A DNA stretch of 64,000 nucleotides, taken from contig JAYKKM010000428.1 in assembly GCA_035772405.1 (NCBI GenBank), positions 3,990,001 to 4,054,000 on the forward strand, given 5' to 3'. The notes below the pieces were generated by a model. It worked only from the letters and a program-made list of their open reading frames with translations. It did no database searches and was not told where the DNA came from. The position numbers and the translations under genes were made by a program. Position 1 is the first letter of the stretch, and the number at the start of each line of letters is the position of its first letter. The DNA is from Chrysogorgia sp. JL179-B06. Lineage: Eukaryota; Cnidaria; Anthozoa; Scleralcyonacea; Chrysogorgiidae. This document shows positions 1-10,099 of the stretch, one piece after another.

Positions 1-11
1 CTGCAGCGCGC

Positions 12-383
12 TTGGTCACACGTACACGAAAATTTGATTCGATAACTCCTATTCTGAAGCAACTTCACTGGCTACCTGTAAAAGAACGGATCTCCTATAA
101 AATACTTTTGCTGACTTTCAAAGCTCTAAACGGCATGGCTCCTCGATACATTTCTGACCTTTTGGATACATTATTATGTATACCTGTGAGGACTTTACGT
201 TCTTTGAATAAGAACTTCCTAAAAGTACCACGCCATCGCTTAAAAACGTATGGAAGCCGTGCGTTTAAAATCACAGCTCCTATTCTTTGGAACTCGCTTC
301 CTGTGGATATAAGACAGTTAGCCTCACTCTCACATTTTAAGACTAATGTGAAAACATTTCTTTTTAAGCAAGCTTTTACATGA
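12..383 (+). pseudogene. LINE (CR1/L2-like) reverse transcriptase ORF, C-terminal end only
   Basis: About 123 codons matching the region downstream of the reverse transcriptase (RT) domain in CR1/L2-like non-LTR retrotransposons. Typical signatures are LHWLPVKERISYKILLLTF near the start and a late FKITAPILWNSLP segment. The catalytic RT domain lies outside the window to the left, so only the tail of ORF2 is present. The stop is followed by a short 3' UTR ending in GCGCTATATAAAT and an ATT repeat, a common 3' end for L2-like elements. The reading frame is open across the whole fragment, so this copy may be relatively young. The family call is from recalled protein signatures. Confidence 0.8.
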
Positions 384-525
384 ACTTTAGTTGAACTTTT
401 AGTTGAACCTTTAGATGAACTTTAGTCTAGTTGATTTTATTATTAATTTTTATTTATAGTCATTAAGTTACTTTCTAGATTTGAAGCGCTTTGGACTATA
501 CGAAATAGCGCTATATAAATTGTAC

Positions 526-557
<32 letters not shown>
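384..557 (+). mobile_element. LINE 3' UTR with (ATT)n tail
   Basis: Non-coding 3' end of the LINE above. It contains a small internal duplication (GAACTTTAG-type units at 380-425), the 3' motif GCGCTATATAAAT near 510, and an ATT microsatellite at about 525-557 marking the end of the element. Confidence 0.7.
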
Positions 558-561
<4 letters not shown>

Positions 562-569
562 CAAATATG

Positions 570-650
570 CAGAAAATAGGCGTTAACATTCAGAAAATAG
601 GCGTCGTTTTATATGAGACATGTGTACAATTATGACAGAAAATTTTCAGC
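570..650 (+). repeat. Dispersed repeat, copy 1 (second copy at 15123-15215)
   Basis: Shares CAGAAAATAG, CGTTTTATATGAGACAT and GACAGAAAATTTTCAGCT-like blocks with 15123-15215 in the same orientation. The copies lie 14.5 kb apart. Function unknown. Confidence 0.6.
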
Positions 651-753
651 TTACCTAAATATGCAGTTACATACTTACCTAAATATGCAGTTACATACTT
701 ACCTAAATATGCAGTTACATACTTACCTAAATATGCAGTTACATACTTACCTA
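650..753 (+). repeat. 24-bp tandem repeat, about 4.3 copies
   Basis: Unit CTTACCTAAATATGCAGTTA plus CATA, repeated at 650, 674, 698 and 722 with a partial fifth copy. The copies are identical by eye, so the expansion is recent. The short ORF across it is a product of the repeat. Confidence 0.95.
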
Positions 754-1139
754 ACTAGAAATACGTTATACGCAACACCCCTCGCCCACTTACTGTTTGA
801 AACTTTTATAGCGTACGGTAGTTGCTAATTTACTGCTGTAATACAGTACTGTAGTTCTTTTACTTGAATTAGGTAATAGTCCATTTTTTGCAAAACTGAA
901 CAGATTTGCAGTAGACAATATCTCTGACAGCTTTGTGTTGTTTGAATTTAATTCTTTCATAGGACATCAAACTAAATAGCGCAAACTTTTTAAATTTTTG
1001 TGTGCAGTACCTGCACTGAACAGAATAGTGGGGAAGTTTACTGCTGTTTCTACCATCAATCACTAATAAAGAAATTACAGTAATGTCGCACACTATTGAT
1101 GATTCATCAAAGCCGGCATCAGAGAGCATCTAAGTAAAA
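754..1139. other. No recognisable gene
   Basis: AT-rich sequence. A minus-strand ORF of 86 codons (869-1129) has no recognisable motif apart from one C-x2-C pair, and I do not call it a gene. Confidence 0.5.
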
Positions 1140-1262
1140 TTATTCTGAGTCCCGGACAGGAATCGAACCTGTAACCTTCTGATTGTTGGTGACTCTAACC
1201 ATTGAGCCATCAAGACTCATATGGAGAGAGGTTACAATGATGTACTGGTTCAATTGATATAT
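1140..1262 (-). repeat. tRNA-derived SINE-like unit, inverted copy (segment A')
   Basis: The reverse complement holds an A-box-like GGCTCAATGGTTAGAG and a B-box-like AGGTTCGATTCCTG with a 5-bp T-arm stem, and ends that can pair as an acceptor stem (about 1147-1218, 72 nt). The anticodon arm does not form a good stem and the loop lacks the conserved T33, so this is a tRNA-related SINE or tRNA pseudogene, not a working tRNA. It matches 1376-1492 in inverse orientation. Confidence 0.65.
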
Positions 1263-1365
1263 ATGTACTGCCTATGCGGCAGTTACTATTACTGTATCAG
1301 TAATGCTTGGATGGATATGTTAATTTCTTGGAGTAACGCTTGGGTGAATATATACACTGCTGTAG
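1256..1365 (+). repeat. SINE-associated segment B', inverse of 1561-1656
   Basis: ATGTACTGCC...GGCAG and TATATACACTGCTGT blocks match the reverse complement of 1561-1656. Confidence 0.55.
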
Positions 1366-1375
1366 TGAATATGGT

Positions 1376-1492
1376 ATATATCAATCAAATCAGTACATAA
1401 TTGTAACCTTCACTTTCCATCTCAATGGTTAGAGTGTCTCTGAGCAGCAATTGAAGGTTACAGGTTTGATTCTTGTCCAGAACTCAGAATAA
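1376..1492 (+). repeat. tRNA-derived SINE-like unit, direct copy (segment A)
   Basis: Carries CTCAATGGTTAGAGTG (A box) and GGTTACAGGTTTGATTCTTG (B box) and aligns along its length with the reverse complement of 1140-1262. More diverged in the T arm than the inverted copy. Confidence 0.6.
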
Positions 1493-1560
1493 TTTTCTGA
1501 GGATTAAGGAGCTTGACAATCATCCATGTATCATCTGCATGTGTCTACTCCAACATACAA

Positions 1561-1656
1561 CGACAGCAGTGTATATATTAACTGATTAATACATCCAGGC
1601 ATTACTAGTATTATATGACTGCCACATAGGCATTGGGCAGTACATATATTTATTAT
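1561..1656 (-). repeat. SINE-associated segment B
   Basis: Follows the plus-strand SINE copy and is the inverse of 1256-1365. The order along the DNA is A'-B'-A-B, which is not a simple inverted repeat. Confidence 0.5.
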
Positions 1657-1825
1657 ATGACTATTTTCGCGAGCGGTCCGGAACGTGAAATCCGGCAATT
1701 TGATTGGTTCCTGAGCGGTCGGGAATCTGCCGTTCAGGACCGCTGACAGTTGCTGACAGTGAAAATTTTATAAAAAAAATGAAAGTCATGTCATTATACG
1801 CAACAAGATGGATAATAATTTCAGA

Positions 1826-2866
1826 ACTGCACTGTTATTTTCAGGGAGTTATTTTAACTCCAAAATTCGGGTCCAAAAAAAGGTTCAAAATAATCCGTTT
1901 TGGTGGAGTTAAAATTAACTCCCGTTTTTGGAGTTAAAAACCAACCCGTGTTTCGGAGTTAAAAATTAACTCGCGTCCCTGGGGTCTGGGATGAAATTTC
2001 ACTTTCGGAAGACCAACGTGTGATTTGTACGCGACCGCTCGGGCTTGCTTAACTTAAACTTAACTTAATTAACCTAGGTTGCGCGACTAATCCGCTACGC
2101 CACCCGATTACTCTATAACTTCTAGTAATATTTATCGTATATAATGAATTATCAAAAGCACTTACGAATCTGATTTTCGTTTTCAAATTTTTGACCTACT
2201 TTTTTATATCTTGTATAAATTTTAAACAATCTAATTTCGAAGATTGTCTTGAGCATGCAGACTGCAGTATTACAAGTTAAGAACAGAACAAAACTTTTCT
2301 CAACTAGACATAAAATATATGTTTAATAACTTGGACAGTACTCGACGATTCACAAAGAAAGTAAAAAAGCCAATAAGTACGGCATTCAGACTTAAAAGCG
2401 GCGGCTGTAGTCGACAGGAGCGTGAACGTAAACCTTAGGCCAAACATTCTTGTTGTCAGGTTTCTTTAAAAACAAATGGGTTCTTGAAGCATAGTCCTTG
2501 TCCCTGATCGCCGACAAAGTCTTCGAACCGAAGGATACTTCAAATCCAACTACAGTTACAGTAGTCTACAGATAACCTGAATATCTTTCCGTGTTTAATG
2601 GCTTTTCCCTGTCGCTGCATCGTATATGTCCGAATTGAAATAATGTAAGAAACTATAGCATTTTGACTCGTCTGGGACTATTTTTTTAACAAATCTTCTC
2701 AGACAACGATATCCCAAAAGGGAGTATATTTTTTAAGTGTTTAAAATAAAAAAATAACTCCACTATTGTGAGTTATTTTAACTCCCAATAGTGGAGTTAC
2801 TTTTTAACTCCACCTAAATGGGGTAACAGGGGAGTTATTTTAACTCCTTGAAAATAACAGTGCAGT
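1826..2866. mobile_element. MITE-like element with 18-bp TIRs and GGAGTTA/TAACTCC motifs
   Basis: The termini ACTGCACTGTTATTTTCA (1826-1843) and its exact reverse complement (2849-2866) form perfect 18-bp inverted repeats. Just inside both ends lies GGAGTTATTTTAACTCC, nearly self-complementary. The motif pair GGAGTTA...TAACTCC recurs in clusters at 1844-1970 and 2755-2847. There is no transposase. No convincing target-site duplication was found, so the superfamily is not assigned. Confidence 0.7.
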
Positions 2867-3216
2867 GTTTGTTCAAAACAAACATTTATACTGCACCCGC
2901 TGATTTTGTGCAGAATATGACTTGTTTTGATGGTCTGGTATTGCAGTAATTATATCTTTTGTCGCTGTCGCTCAACTTTTATGTCTTTTATCCGTAGTCT
3001 TTCGACCTTTTGCTGCTGGTTTCAACTCGATTTTGTCTTGCCGCCTTCCTCTTCCGCTCCTCTTTTTGTTTTGTTTGCTTGTATTGGTTGTTTATCCATA
3101 GCAATGAATTGTTTTCAAACTCACTTTTTCAAAGTTTTTCACTATTTACCAGGCCAAATTTTCCGAAGCCGCGCATTTGGAGGGCGGTTGACGGTTGATG
3201 CATAACCAGTTTGCCG
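2867..3216. other. No recognisable gene
   Basis: An open stretch of 92 codons (2927-3205) is rich in Phe, Cys and Leu and matches nothing I know. Probably chance. Confidence 0.45.
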
Positions 3217-3277
3217 CCAATCTCGTTCCCAGAGCCTTCGCCGCGCCACGCAAACGGAGGCTCTGGGATAATCCATC
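3217..3277 (+). repeat. 61-bp hairpin repeat, identical inverted copy at 14949-15009
   Basis: Contains the stem CCCAGAGCCT/AGGCTCTGGG around a GC-rich loop. Its reverse complement is identical, base for base by eye, to 14949-15009. Confidence 0.85.
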
Positions 3278-3600
3278 ACCGGAAGTGTTTTGATTGGTTA
3301 ACTAAAGATTGCCTTTAATATCTGCTATAATGATGGCGGCGGTTAGGTCGCTTCTGACGGTCTCTCTGTTTGCTTGGCTTTCATATGCTCAAAGGCACCT
3401 AAATGGCAACATTACGTCAATAATACTTCTAATACTTCTAAGACGTCTGAAGTTGAAATAAGCCCGGAGCTAATACATTATTCTGACAAGCAAGATAAGC
3501 ACCTTTTGGTGTTTTACTCGAGATAAGAAACTAAGGAAACTTCTACCTTTCGCTTCATGGTTGTGGATTAAATCTGGAAGTCCAACGCAGACAGGAATAT

Positions 3601-4216
3601 GCTACTCTGAGCATTCTGTTGGCAGGAGACGTCTGTACCAACCCGAGTCGAGAGCGGAGAGCCTAATACTTTGTTGTTAAACTGCTTAGTCTCAAACGCT
3701 CGAAGCCTCAAGAGCCTGCATAAATCAAACGGCAATCAGCTTCCTAATTATGTTTGCAATCTAGATCGATTTCAAGAATTCGTTTACACTGAGAACGTCG
3801 ATATTGCTTGCGTAACTGAGACGTGGTTACACAAGGATATACAAAATTTTGAGATATTACCCAATGATTATTCAATCATTAGATAGGATAGAGATTCACG
3901 TGCTGGGGGAGTGTTGTTAGCAATAAAAACAACATCTTTTAAGTCAGTCCACGAGATCAATCTTGACACTGAGATCGAAGCTTGTTTTGCCGCAATAAGT
4001 AATAACAAGCCGCTCGAACTTAAAACTGCTTGTATGTTGTTGCTACAGACCTCCAAGCTCTCACAGAACCTGGTTGGATTTATTTGACTTACTTCTTGCC
4101 CAAATATCTGAACGTTACCAAAATATTATAATTTGCGGTGATTTCAACTTCGCACAAATCCATTGGGAATTACCTGAGAGAACAAAAGGTACAGAAGAAG
4201 TCCACTTCACTGAACT
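3601..4216 (+). pseudogene. CR1-like LINE ORF2, endonuclease (EN) domain, 5' part of a split element
   Basis: The translation opens with a leader ending AGDVCTNPSR, which resembles a decayed 2A-like D-V-x-x-N-P-G-P motif. The apurinic-type endonuclease domain follows: DIACVTETWLHKDI near 3800, then AGGVLLAI, then ICGDFNF near 4135. A stop codon at 3884-3886 and several frame changes show it is dead. The ORF stops abruptly at 4216, where a BEL/Pao element begins, and resumes after the 5-bp duplication at 12059. Joining the two sides across GAACT keeps the reading frame, so the LINE was present before the BEL insertion. The LINE 5' end is not clear; it probably lies between 3300 and 3600. Confidence 0.75.
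4212..4216. repeat. 5-bp target-site duplication, left copy
   Basis: GAACT here and at 12059-12063, directly outside the TG...CA ends of the LTR element. Five bases is usual for BEL/Pao. Confidence 0.85.
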
Positions 4217-4453
4217 TGTTCTGACCTCGCGGCCTTGTTAGTTTAGGTCTAAAATTAGCCTTTGTTTGTTCCCGCCATTTCCTCAATCTGGCGGATTTCA
4301 TTGGTTCTCCAATCAAGCCAGGGGGGCTTTTATCTTGTCAATTTCATTCTGTTGTTGAGTGTGCTAGGCCGAAGTCAACCAAAAGTCAATAAATAGTTAT
4401 AAAACCTTTTGTGTTTATATTCGTTATCCCCAGTGGCCTGAAGGATCAGAACA
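4217..4453 (+). repeat. BEL/Pao 5' LTR
   Basis: 237 bp, TG...CA. The internal block GCCTTTGTTTGTTCCCGCCA onward is repeated with few differences in the 3' LTR. A candidate poly(A) signal AATAAA occurs in GTCAATAAATAG near 4388. Confidence 0.85.
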
Positions 4454-4533
4454 GTAGAAAGAGGTACGCTTTTCGCGTAAAATACGGCCAGCAATCGTGT
4501 TGACGTTATCGAAGAAGATCTCGTACTTGTAGT

Positions 4534-7293
4534 ATGGATGGTATCGCTATAAATGAAGATCTACCCGTAACCGAAGCTGAAATTAACAAAGAAACGCAAG
4601 ATGAACCTCGTCCCGACGGACCCAAGTTAGGGGAAGAAGTAAATACTGCTCGACCATGCGAGAACACTGGCAATGTCAATGTACGGGGACAAGACATTAC
4701 TCAGACATCAAGATCGGTCGAAGAGTTAAACCGGGAAAGAGACGAGATTGAGAGTCTTACAACGGATAAATAACTGTCAACTAGACCCAAAAGGAACGCT
4801 AAGCCTTCTGCTAAATCTATCGAGAATCGAATACAGTCTGACAGAATTAAACTGGAGAAACTATGGGAGAAAGTTTCAATGCCATATCGAAGCTTCAACA
4901 GTCGCCAGACTCTCTCGAAGAACTCCGTTCAGGGTCAGCGAAGGTACGTTCAAATTTTCACGATTATCAAGTTGTGTGGTTGTCATTTGTGGATTTTCTT
5001 GCATATATTGGTACCCCTCAATGTCAACAAGAGCGTGAGACATGGGAAGAAATTATGAACAATCATGAACAATTTGTACAAACGACCCTAGCGCAGGGGG
5101 GTGAACGTAAGAAGGAACTGTTGCTAGAAATGGGTTCGTGGCGATCTCGCGGTTCGTCGCGCCCTCGTTACCGTCTGCCGCCGTCCGAGCGCAAGCCAGA
5201 GCTGAGGCTGCTGCAGCAATGAAAAAAGCTGAAATGCAGAAAAAGCGATCCTTTCTAGAATCCCAATCCGCGCTGTTAATACAACAAGAAGAATTAGCGC
5301 TAACTCGAAGAAAAATGAATGAGCAAGCAAGAATAGAAGGTTTACGTCTCGAAGAAGAAGCAGCAATTGCTGTTGCCAAAGCGAATGCCATAGACGATGA
5401 ACTAGGCTTCAGAGGCAGTGAAGAGGCTCACCGACTAGACTTACCTGACGAAAACGCTAGCAAGAGAGTACAACACTACATTCAAAACCAGTGTATTGAT
5501 CCATCTGCTAACCATCAAGACCAGCCTCTTGGTGTGGTCAACCAACCTAACCAAACAACCCAACAGGACCACCCCCAGAGTCACCAGATTCCAACTCCTC
5601 GACCGTTAGACCCCACAGCGAATGCCTTCAGTCCACCAAACCAGATGAACTCACCTCCTAACCCAAACCCAGTCTTACATTGAGTTTATGGCTCGGCGAG
5701 AGCTCATTTTTTTTTAATTTTTAATTTAATCAATTTTCCAAATATACATTAAATTATACAATTAGTTAATTATAATGCAATTTGAGGTAGGCTCAAAACA
5801 GAATACATGATTCCCTATCATAAGCCACCTATAACATTGACTAAATAATATAAAATTCTAAAATTATTACAGTAACTAATAATACAAAATTAATAATAAA
5901 TTAAAAAGTACAATGGACAATCAATTAAACACATAATAAGGTTGTACAAAATTTATCATGATAGAAATCAAATAACTTTTTACGAAAAATTGGTAAAGTA
6001 TCATGTTCCCTTATGGCAAGCGGTAGATCATTCCAAAGACGACATATACGAACAAAGTAAGAATTCTTAAATGATTCTGTTCTACTAAAAGGGATGCTAA
6101 GAGTTAGATGATCAACATTACGTAATGGTTTACCACAGGAACGAAATGAAACAAAATCAGATATATTAACTGGACAAATATTCTTATAGCACTTGAAAAA
6201 AAAGATAATGTCATGGATTTCTCTTCGATATTGCAGGGGAAGCAAATTCAACTTACTTAAGCGTTCGTACTCTGAATAATCCCTGCCAAGAATAAATCTA
6301 GTGGCTCTCCTCTGTATTTTTTCCAAACTTGAGATATTCCTCTTAGTATGGGGTGACCACACAACAGAGGCATACTCTAGGCGAGATCTAACCCAAGTGA
6401 TATACAGTAATTTTTTTATTTTAACATCATTGATATCTTTGCATGTACGATAAAGAAGTTGCAACATAACAAACAAAATAGAAAAATTCGATGACAGCCC
6501 AGAGAATTACCACACCTGGAAAGAATCCTTTAAGAATATGACAAGGAATGTCAGCATCACACCCAGTGAAGAACTTTCCCTCATAATTGAATACACCACC
6601 AAAAATTCAAAGAAGCTCGTTCAACGACTGCGCAATGCCTACATCACAAATGCAGCCGAAGGAGTGGCCGAGGTTTGGAAGAAATTGGGGGAACGATATG
6701 GTTCTAATGCTGTCCTTACGAAAGTACATCTAAACAAGCTGACAGACTTTCCAAAAATTGGCTACAAAGATAATAAAAAATTACAGGAACTAGGAGATCT
6801 GCTGTTGGAGCTAGAGTGTGCCAAGAAAGATGGAAGTCTGCAAGGTCTTAGAATTCTCGATGAACCTATCTACTTGAAACCGATCCTCACTAAACTTCCT
6901 GGAGACATTCAATCCAGATGGCAGAGACAAGCCTTCCGCTACAAGAAAGACCACCACGTTGATTATCCTCCATTTGTTGAATTCGCCAAATTTATTCAAG
7001 ATATCTCGCTCGAGAGAAATGACCCAAACCTAGCTATAGACACCTTCGCGAAGGACAGTCCCAGTTTGAGAAACTCAACGCCAAAACCGAGGCAGAGCTA
7101 CAAGACTGAGATCAGCGATGGCACATCTGCTGACCAAAACAACCGAAGCCAAGGTCCGAGCAGTTGGTGCATCATTCACCAGAAGCCCCACCGACTAAAC
7201 AAGTGCCGTGCCTTTCGAGCCAAACCTTTTGAGGAGAGAAAAAACCTGTTGAGACAGCATCGTATATGTTGCCTCCCCCACTCACATGACTAA
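4534..7293 (+). pseudogene. BEL/Pao gag region with DUF1759-like domain and zinc knuckle, broken
   Basis: Starts MDGIAINEDLPVTEAE and runs in at least three frames (4534-4773, about 4775-4960, 5138-5710, 6476-7293). An Ala/Glu/Lys-rich coiled-coil segment (KKAEMQKKRSFLESQSALLI, near 5220-5390) is followed by a Pro/Asn/Gln-rich linker. The conserved core is split: ARRELI lies just before the antisense LINE and KFDDSPENYHTWKESF just after it, a typical BEL gag-like signature. The DUF1759-like part continues to about 7040. A CCHC-type knuckle (HRLNKCRAF, then HRIC and MTKDCKC) is broken by a frameshift near 7270. In the family this protein packages element RNA; this copy cannot make it. Confidence 0.8.
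5712..6474 (-). mobile_element. 5'-truncated LINE inserted antisense in BEL gag
   Basis: The minus-strand ORF 5925-6476 reads through a LINE C-terminal region: VRSRLEYASVVWSP, LEKIQRRATRF and FVRICRLWNDLPLAIREHD are standard post-RT signatures. Its AT-rich 3' UTR runs to about 5712, ending in a T run on the plus strand. Removing it rejoins the BEL gag reading frame, so it is younger than the BEL insertion. The RT catalytic core is absent, as expected for 5' truncation. Confidence 0.85.
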
Positions 7294-8245
7294 AGATTGC
7301 AAGTGTACTGTTAAATGCACAGAATGCCAGAGCGAGAAACATTTGGCTGCACTTCACGCAGGAATACCACTTGAATCAAAGAAGATGGAAAAGGAAGAAC
7401 GAGGTGAAAGCGAGGAGCGAAACGACAACCGCCGCCAACACGGAAAAAAAGAAGAGGTTCAAAAGCAAGGCGAGGAGTCCAACCAAGTTACGTCAGCCTG
7501 TACTGAGATATGTGGAAACAGTCATGGTGGAAAATCATGTTCGAAGATATGTCTGGCCAATGTGTATCTCAAGAATCACCCTGACACCAAGATACAAGCC
7601 TACGTAGTCATCGATGACCAAAGCAATTGTTCTCTTGCCAAATCTCAGCTTTTCGAACAGTTAATCTACACATTGAAAACTTGTGCTTTAACAACACTGA
7701 TGAAAGGAAGGCACGCAAAAGGCCTCGTCATTGAATCGTTGGATGGACGTAAGACCCACCTCCTCCCCACCATATTAGAATGTAATGCTATTCCAGACAG
7801 CAAAGAAGAAATCCCCACGCCAACCGTAGCCATGGCTCACCCGCATCTCCGCCCGATTGCCGACAAGATACCTGAAGTCAAAGCTGAAACTGAGATACTT
7901 CTACTGATTGGAAGAGATGTACCACCACTTCACAAGGTACACGAGTCGCGTAATGGAAGAGGGAATACTCCATGGGCACAACGGCTTGACCTTGGATGGG
8001 TCATCTTAGGCAACGCCTGTTTAGACGGTGCACACAAACCCAACGATATATTGTCCTTCAAGACTCACGTACTTCACAGTGGAAGGCCTTCCATCCTCGA
8101 GCCTTGTCCAAATATATTCCACATCAAACAAGATTTCAGTTCAGATTCTCGAACCTGCAATGGAAACAGCAGTAGAAGAGAGACATTCGTCCAAGGAAAG
8201 TTCAAAGATGGACTAGCTGACAACGTATTTGCGCGCACAGAATGA
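7286..8245 (+). pseudogene. BEL/Pao zinc knuckle and aspartic protease region
   Basis: 319 codons in one frame. The N-terminal MTKDCKCTVKCTECQSEKH carries the second half of the zinc knuckles. A charged, Lys/Glu-rich spacer follows, then a retroviral-type aspartic protease of the BEL kind (DUF1758-like): AYVVIDDQSNCSLA holds the candidate active-site Asp, followed by ILLLIGRDV and LGWVILGNACL, both characteristic of this family. The protease would process the polyprotein. The active site reads DDQS where relatives commonly have D-x-G/A-S, so activity is doubtful even apart from the frameshifts on both sides (about 7270 and 8240). Confidence 0.8.
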
Positions 8246-9990
8246 CGATAACAGACCAGGACTGTCCGTGGAGGATAGAAGATTCATCGATATTATGGAA
8301 CGAGACATGGTAAAGAATAACTCCGGCAACTTGGTTGCTCCACTTCCATTTCGCCACGAAGTGACACAACTACCAATCAATCGTGAAGAAGCATACAAAC
8401 GTCTCAAGTCTACGCGCAGAACACTTGATCGAAAGCCTTTGATGAAACAACATTACTTCGACTTCATGCAAAAGACTCTTGACAAGGGACATGCCCAAAG
8501 ATCTTGCTTCGACTAAGCCATGTTGGTATCTTCCACACTTTGGTGTCTACCACCCCCAGAAGCCTGAAAAGATCCGAGTAGTCTTCGACTCTGCTGCAGA
8601 AACCGATGGAGTATCTTTGAATAAACTACTCCTCTCTGGTCCCGACTTTACAAACAGTCTACTGGGTGTTCTACTACGCTTCCGACAGAATTCCACTGCA
8701 TTCATGGTCGACATAGAGCAGATGTTCAATTCATTCATCGTCAAGGAGGATCACAGGGATTTTCTACGCTTTCTGTGGTACAAGGACAACGATCCTGGTG
8801 GAGAGTTAATGGAGTTCAGGATGAAGGTCCATCTCTTTGGAAATACTTCTGATCGCCAGCAGTTGCAACATTTGGTCTCAGGAAGACAGCACTACTCGGA
8901 GAAGCCGAATTTGGATCCGATGCCAGGGAATTCGTAGACAAAGACTTCTACGTGGATGATGGTCTAACGTCCACGCCTGAAAGCAAACAAGCCATTGACT
9001 TACTACGACGTACTCAAGCCATGCTAGCCACCGCTAACCTCCGTCTTCATAAAATCGGATCCAACGACCTCAAAGTAACCCACGCGTTTCCAAGTGAAGA
9101 CCAAGCTTCTGGCTTTCGTGAACTGGACATGAACCAAGACACCACTCCGATTCAACGGTCATTGGGCGTATGCTGGGATTTAGAAACGGACACGTTTACC
9201 TTCAGAGTGACCCTTGGAGACAAACCATTTACAAGACGCGGTGTTTTATCGGTGATTAATAGCCTGTACGACCCGTTAGGAATTGCCGCACCTGTATAGT
9301 AATCCGTGGGAAAATTATTCTTAGATCCATGTCAACGCATCTAAAAGAGCGACAATTTGAAGAATGGGACAAGCCGCTTCCTCAAGAGTATAAACCAGCC
9401 TGGCAATCGTGGTGCGAATCACTTTTTGACCTACAGCATCTCCATATTCCCCGTGCTTACGCCACGGCATCGCTTGAACAAGCAAGACGTACCGAGCTCC
9501 ACACCTTTTGTGATGCTTCAGTGCAAGGCATCGCGGCAGTTTCCTATTTGAAAACCGTCCAGCCCAATGGTCAAGTCGAAGTATCGTTTGTTCTTGGGAA
9601 AGCCAAGCTGGTGCATCCCACGCTACCACTATCCCTCGGCTGGAGTTGTGCGCTGCCGTACTCGGAGTGGAGATCACTGGATTAATTCTGGAAGAGAAAG
9701 TGGTTCAGCCACACTCAATCACGTACTATTCGGACAGCAAAGTAGTATTGGGGTACTTTACTAACGAAACTAGACGATTCTACGTTTACGTGACCAACCG
9801 AGTGGAACGAATCAGAAAGTGTTCTTCCGCAGAGCAATGGCGCTACGTATCGACGCATCTCACTGAACCCCGCTGATCTAGCCACTCGCTCAGTGAAAGC
9901 TAGCGATCTCGGAAACTCTAGGTGGCTTACTGGTCCAAAATTCCTCTACGACCAAAACCCACCCAAGGATATGCAAGTAGGAACCGTAGA
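8229..9990 (+). pseudogene. BEL/Pao reverse transcriptase and RNase H region
   Basis: Spread over five frame segments. RT signatures: CWYLPHFGVYHPQKPEKIRV and VVFDSAA (about 8520-8600), motif A in AFMVDIEQMF (8698-8730), and motif C as FYVDDGLT (8945-8970), out of frame with the preceding segment. The thumb/connection region includes RGVLSVINSLYDPLGIAAPV (ending 9296). RNase H is marked by HTFCDASVQGIAAVSY (9501-9545) and YYSDSKVVLGYF (9726-9765), which hold its acidic residues. A stop and frame changes at about 8240, 8500, 8840, 8937, 9300 and 9650 inactivate it. Both catalytic motifs remain readable, so decay appears to have been by indels. Confidence 0.85.
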
Positions 9991-10099
9991 AACGTCTACA
10001 GACGATCCTGAAGTTCGCCTAGAGATCAAGACATGCACTAAGCACAACCGTACAGAAAAATAAGTTCCTTGGGTCAGATCGTTTTTTTAGATTTTCGCA

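Noticed and set aside
1147..1218. Functional tRNA gene (minus strand)
   Set aside because: Acceptor, D and T arms are plausible, but the anticodon stem does not pair and the loop lacks T33; a sibling copy nearby shows it is a SINE-type repeat.
2055..2105. tRNA A-box-like TGGCGTAGCGGATTAG on the minus strand
   Set aside because: No B box at the right distance; it lies inside the MITE.
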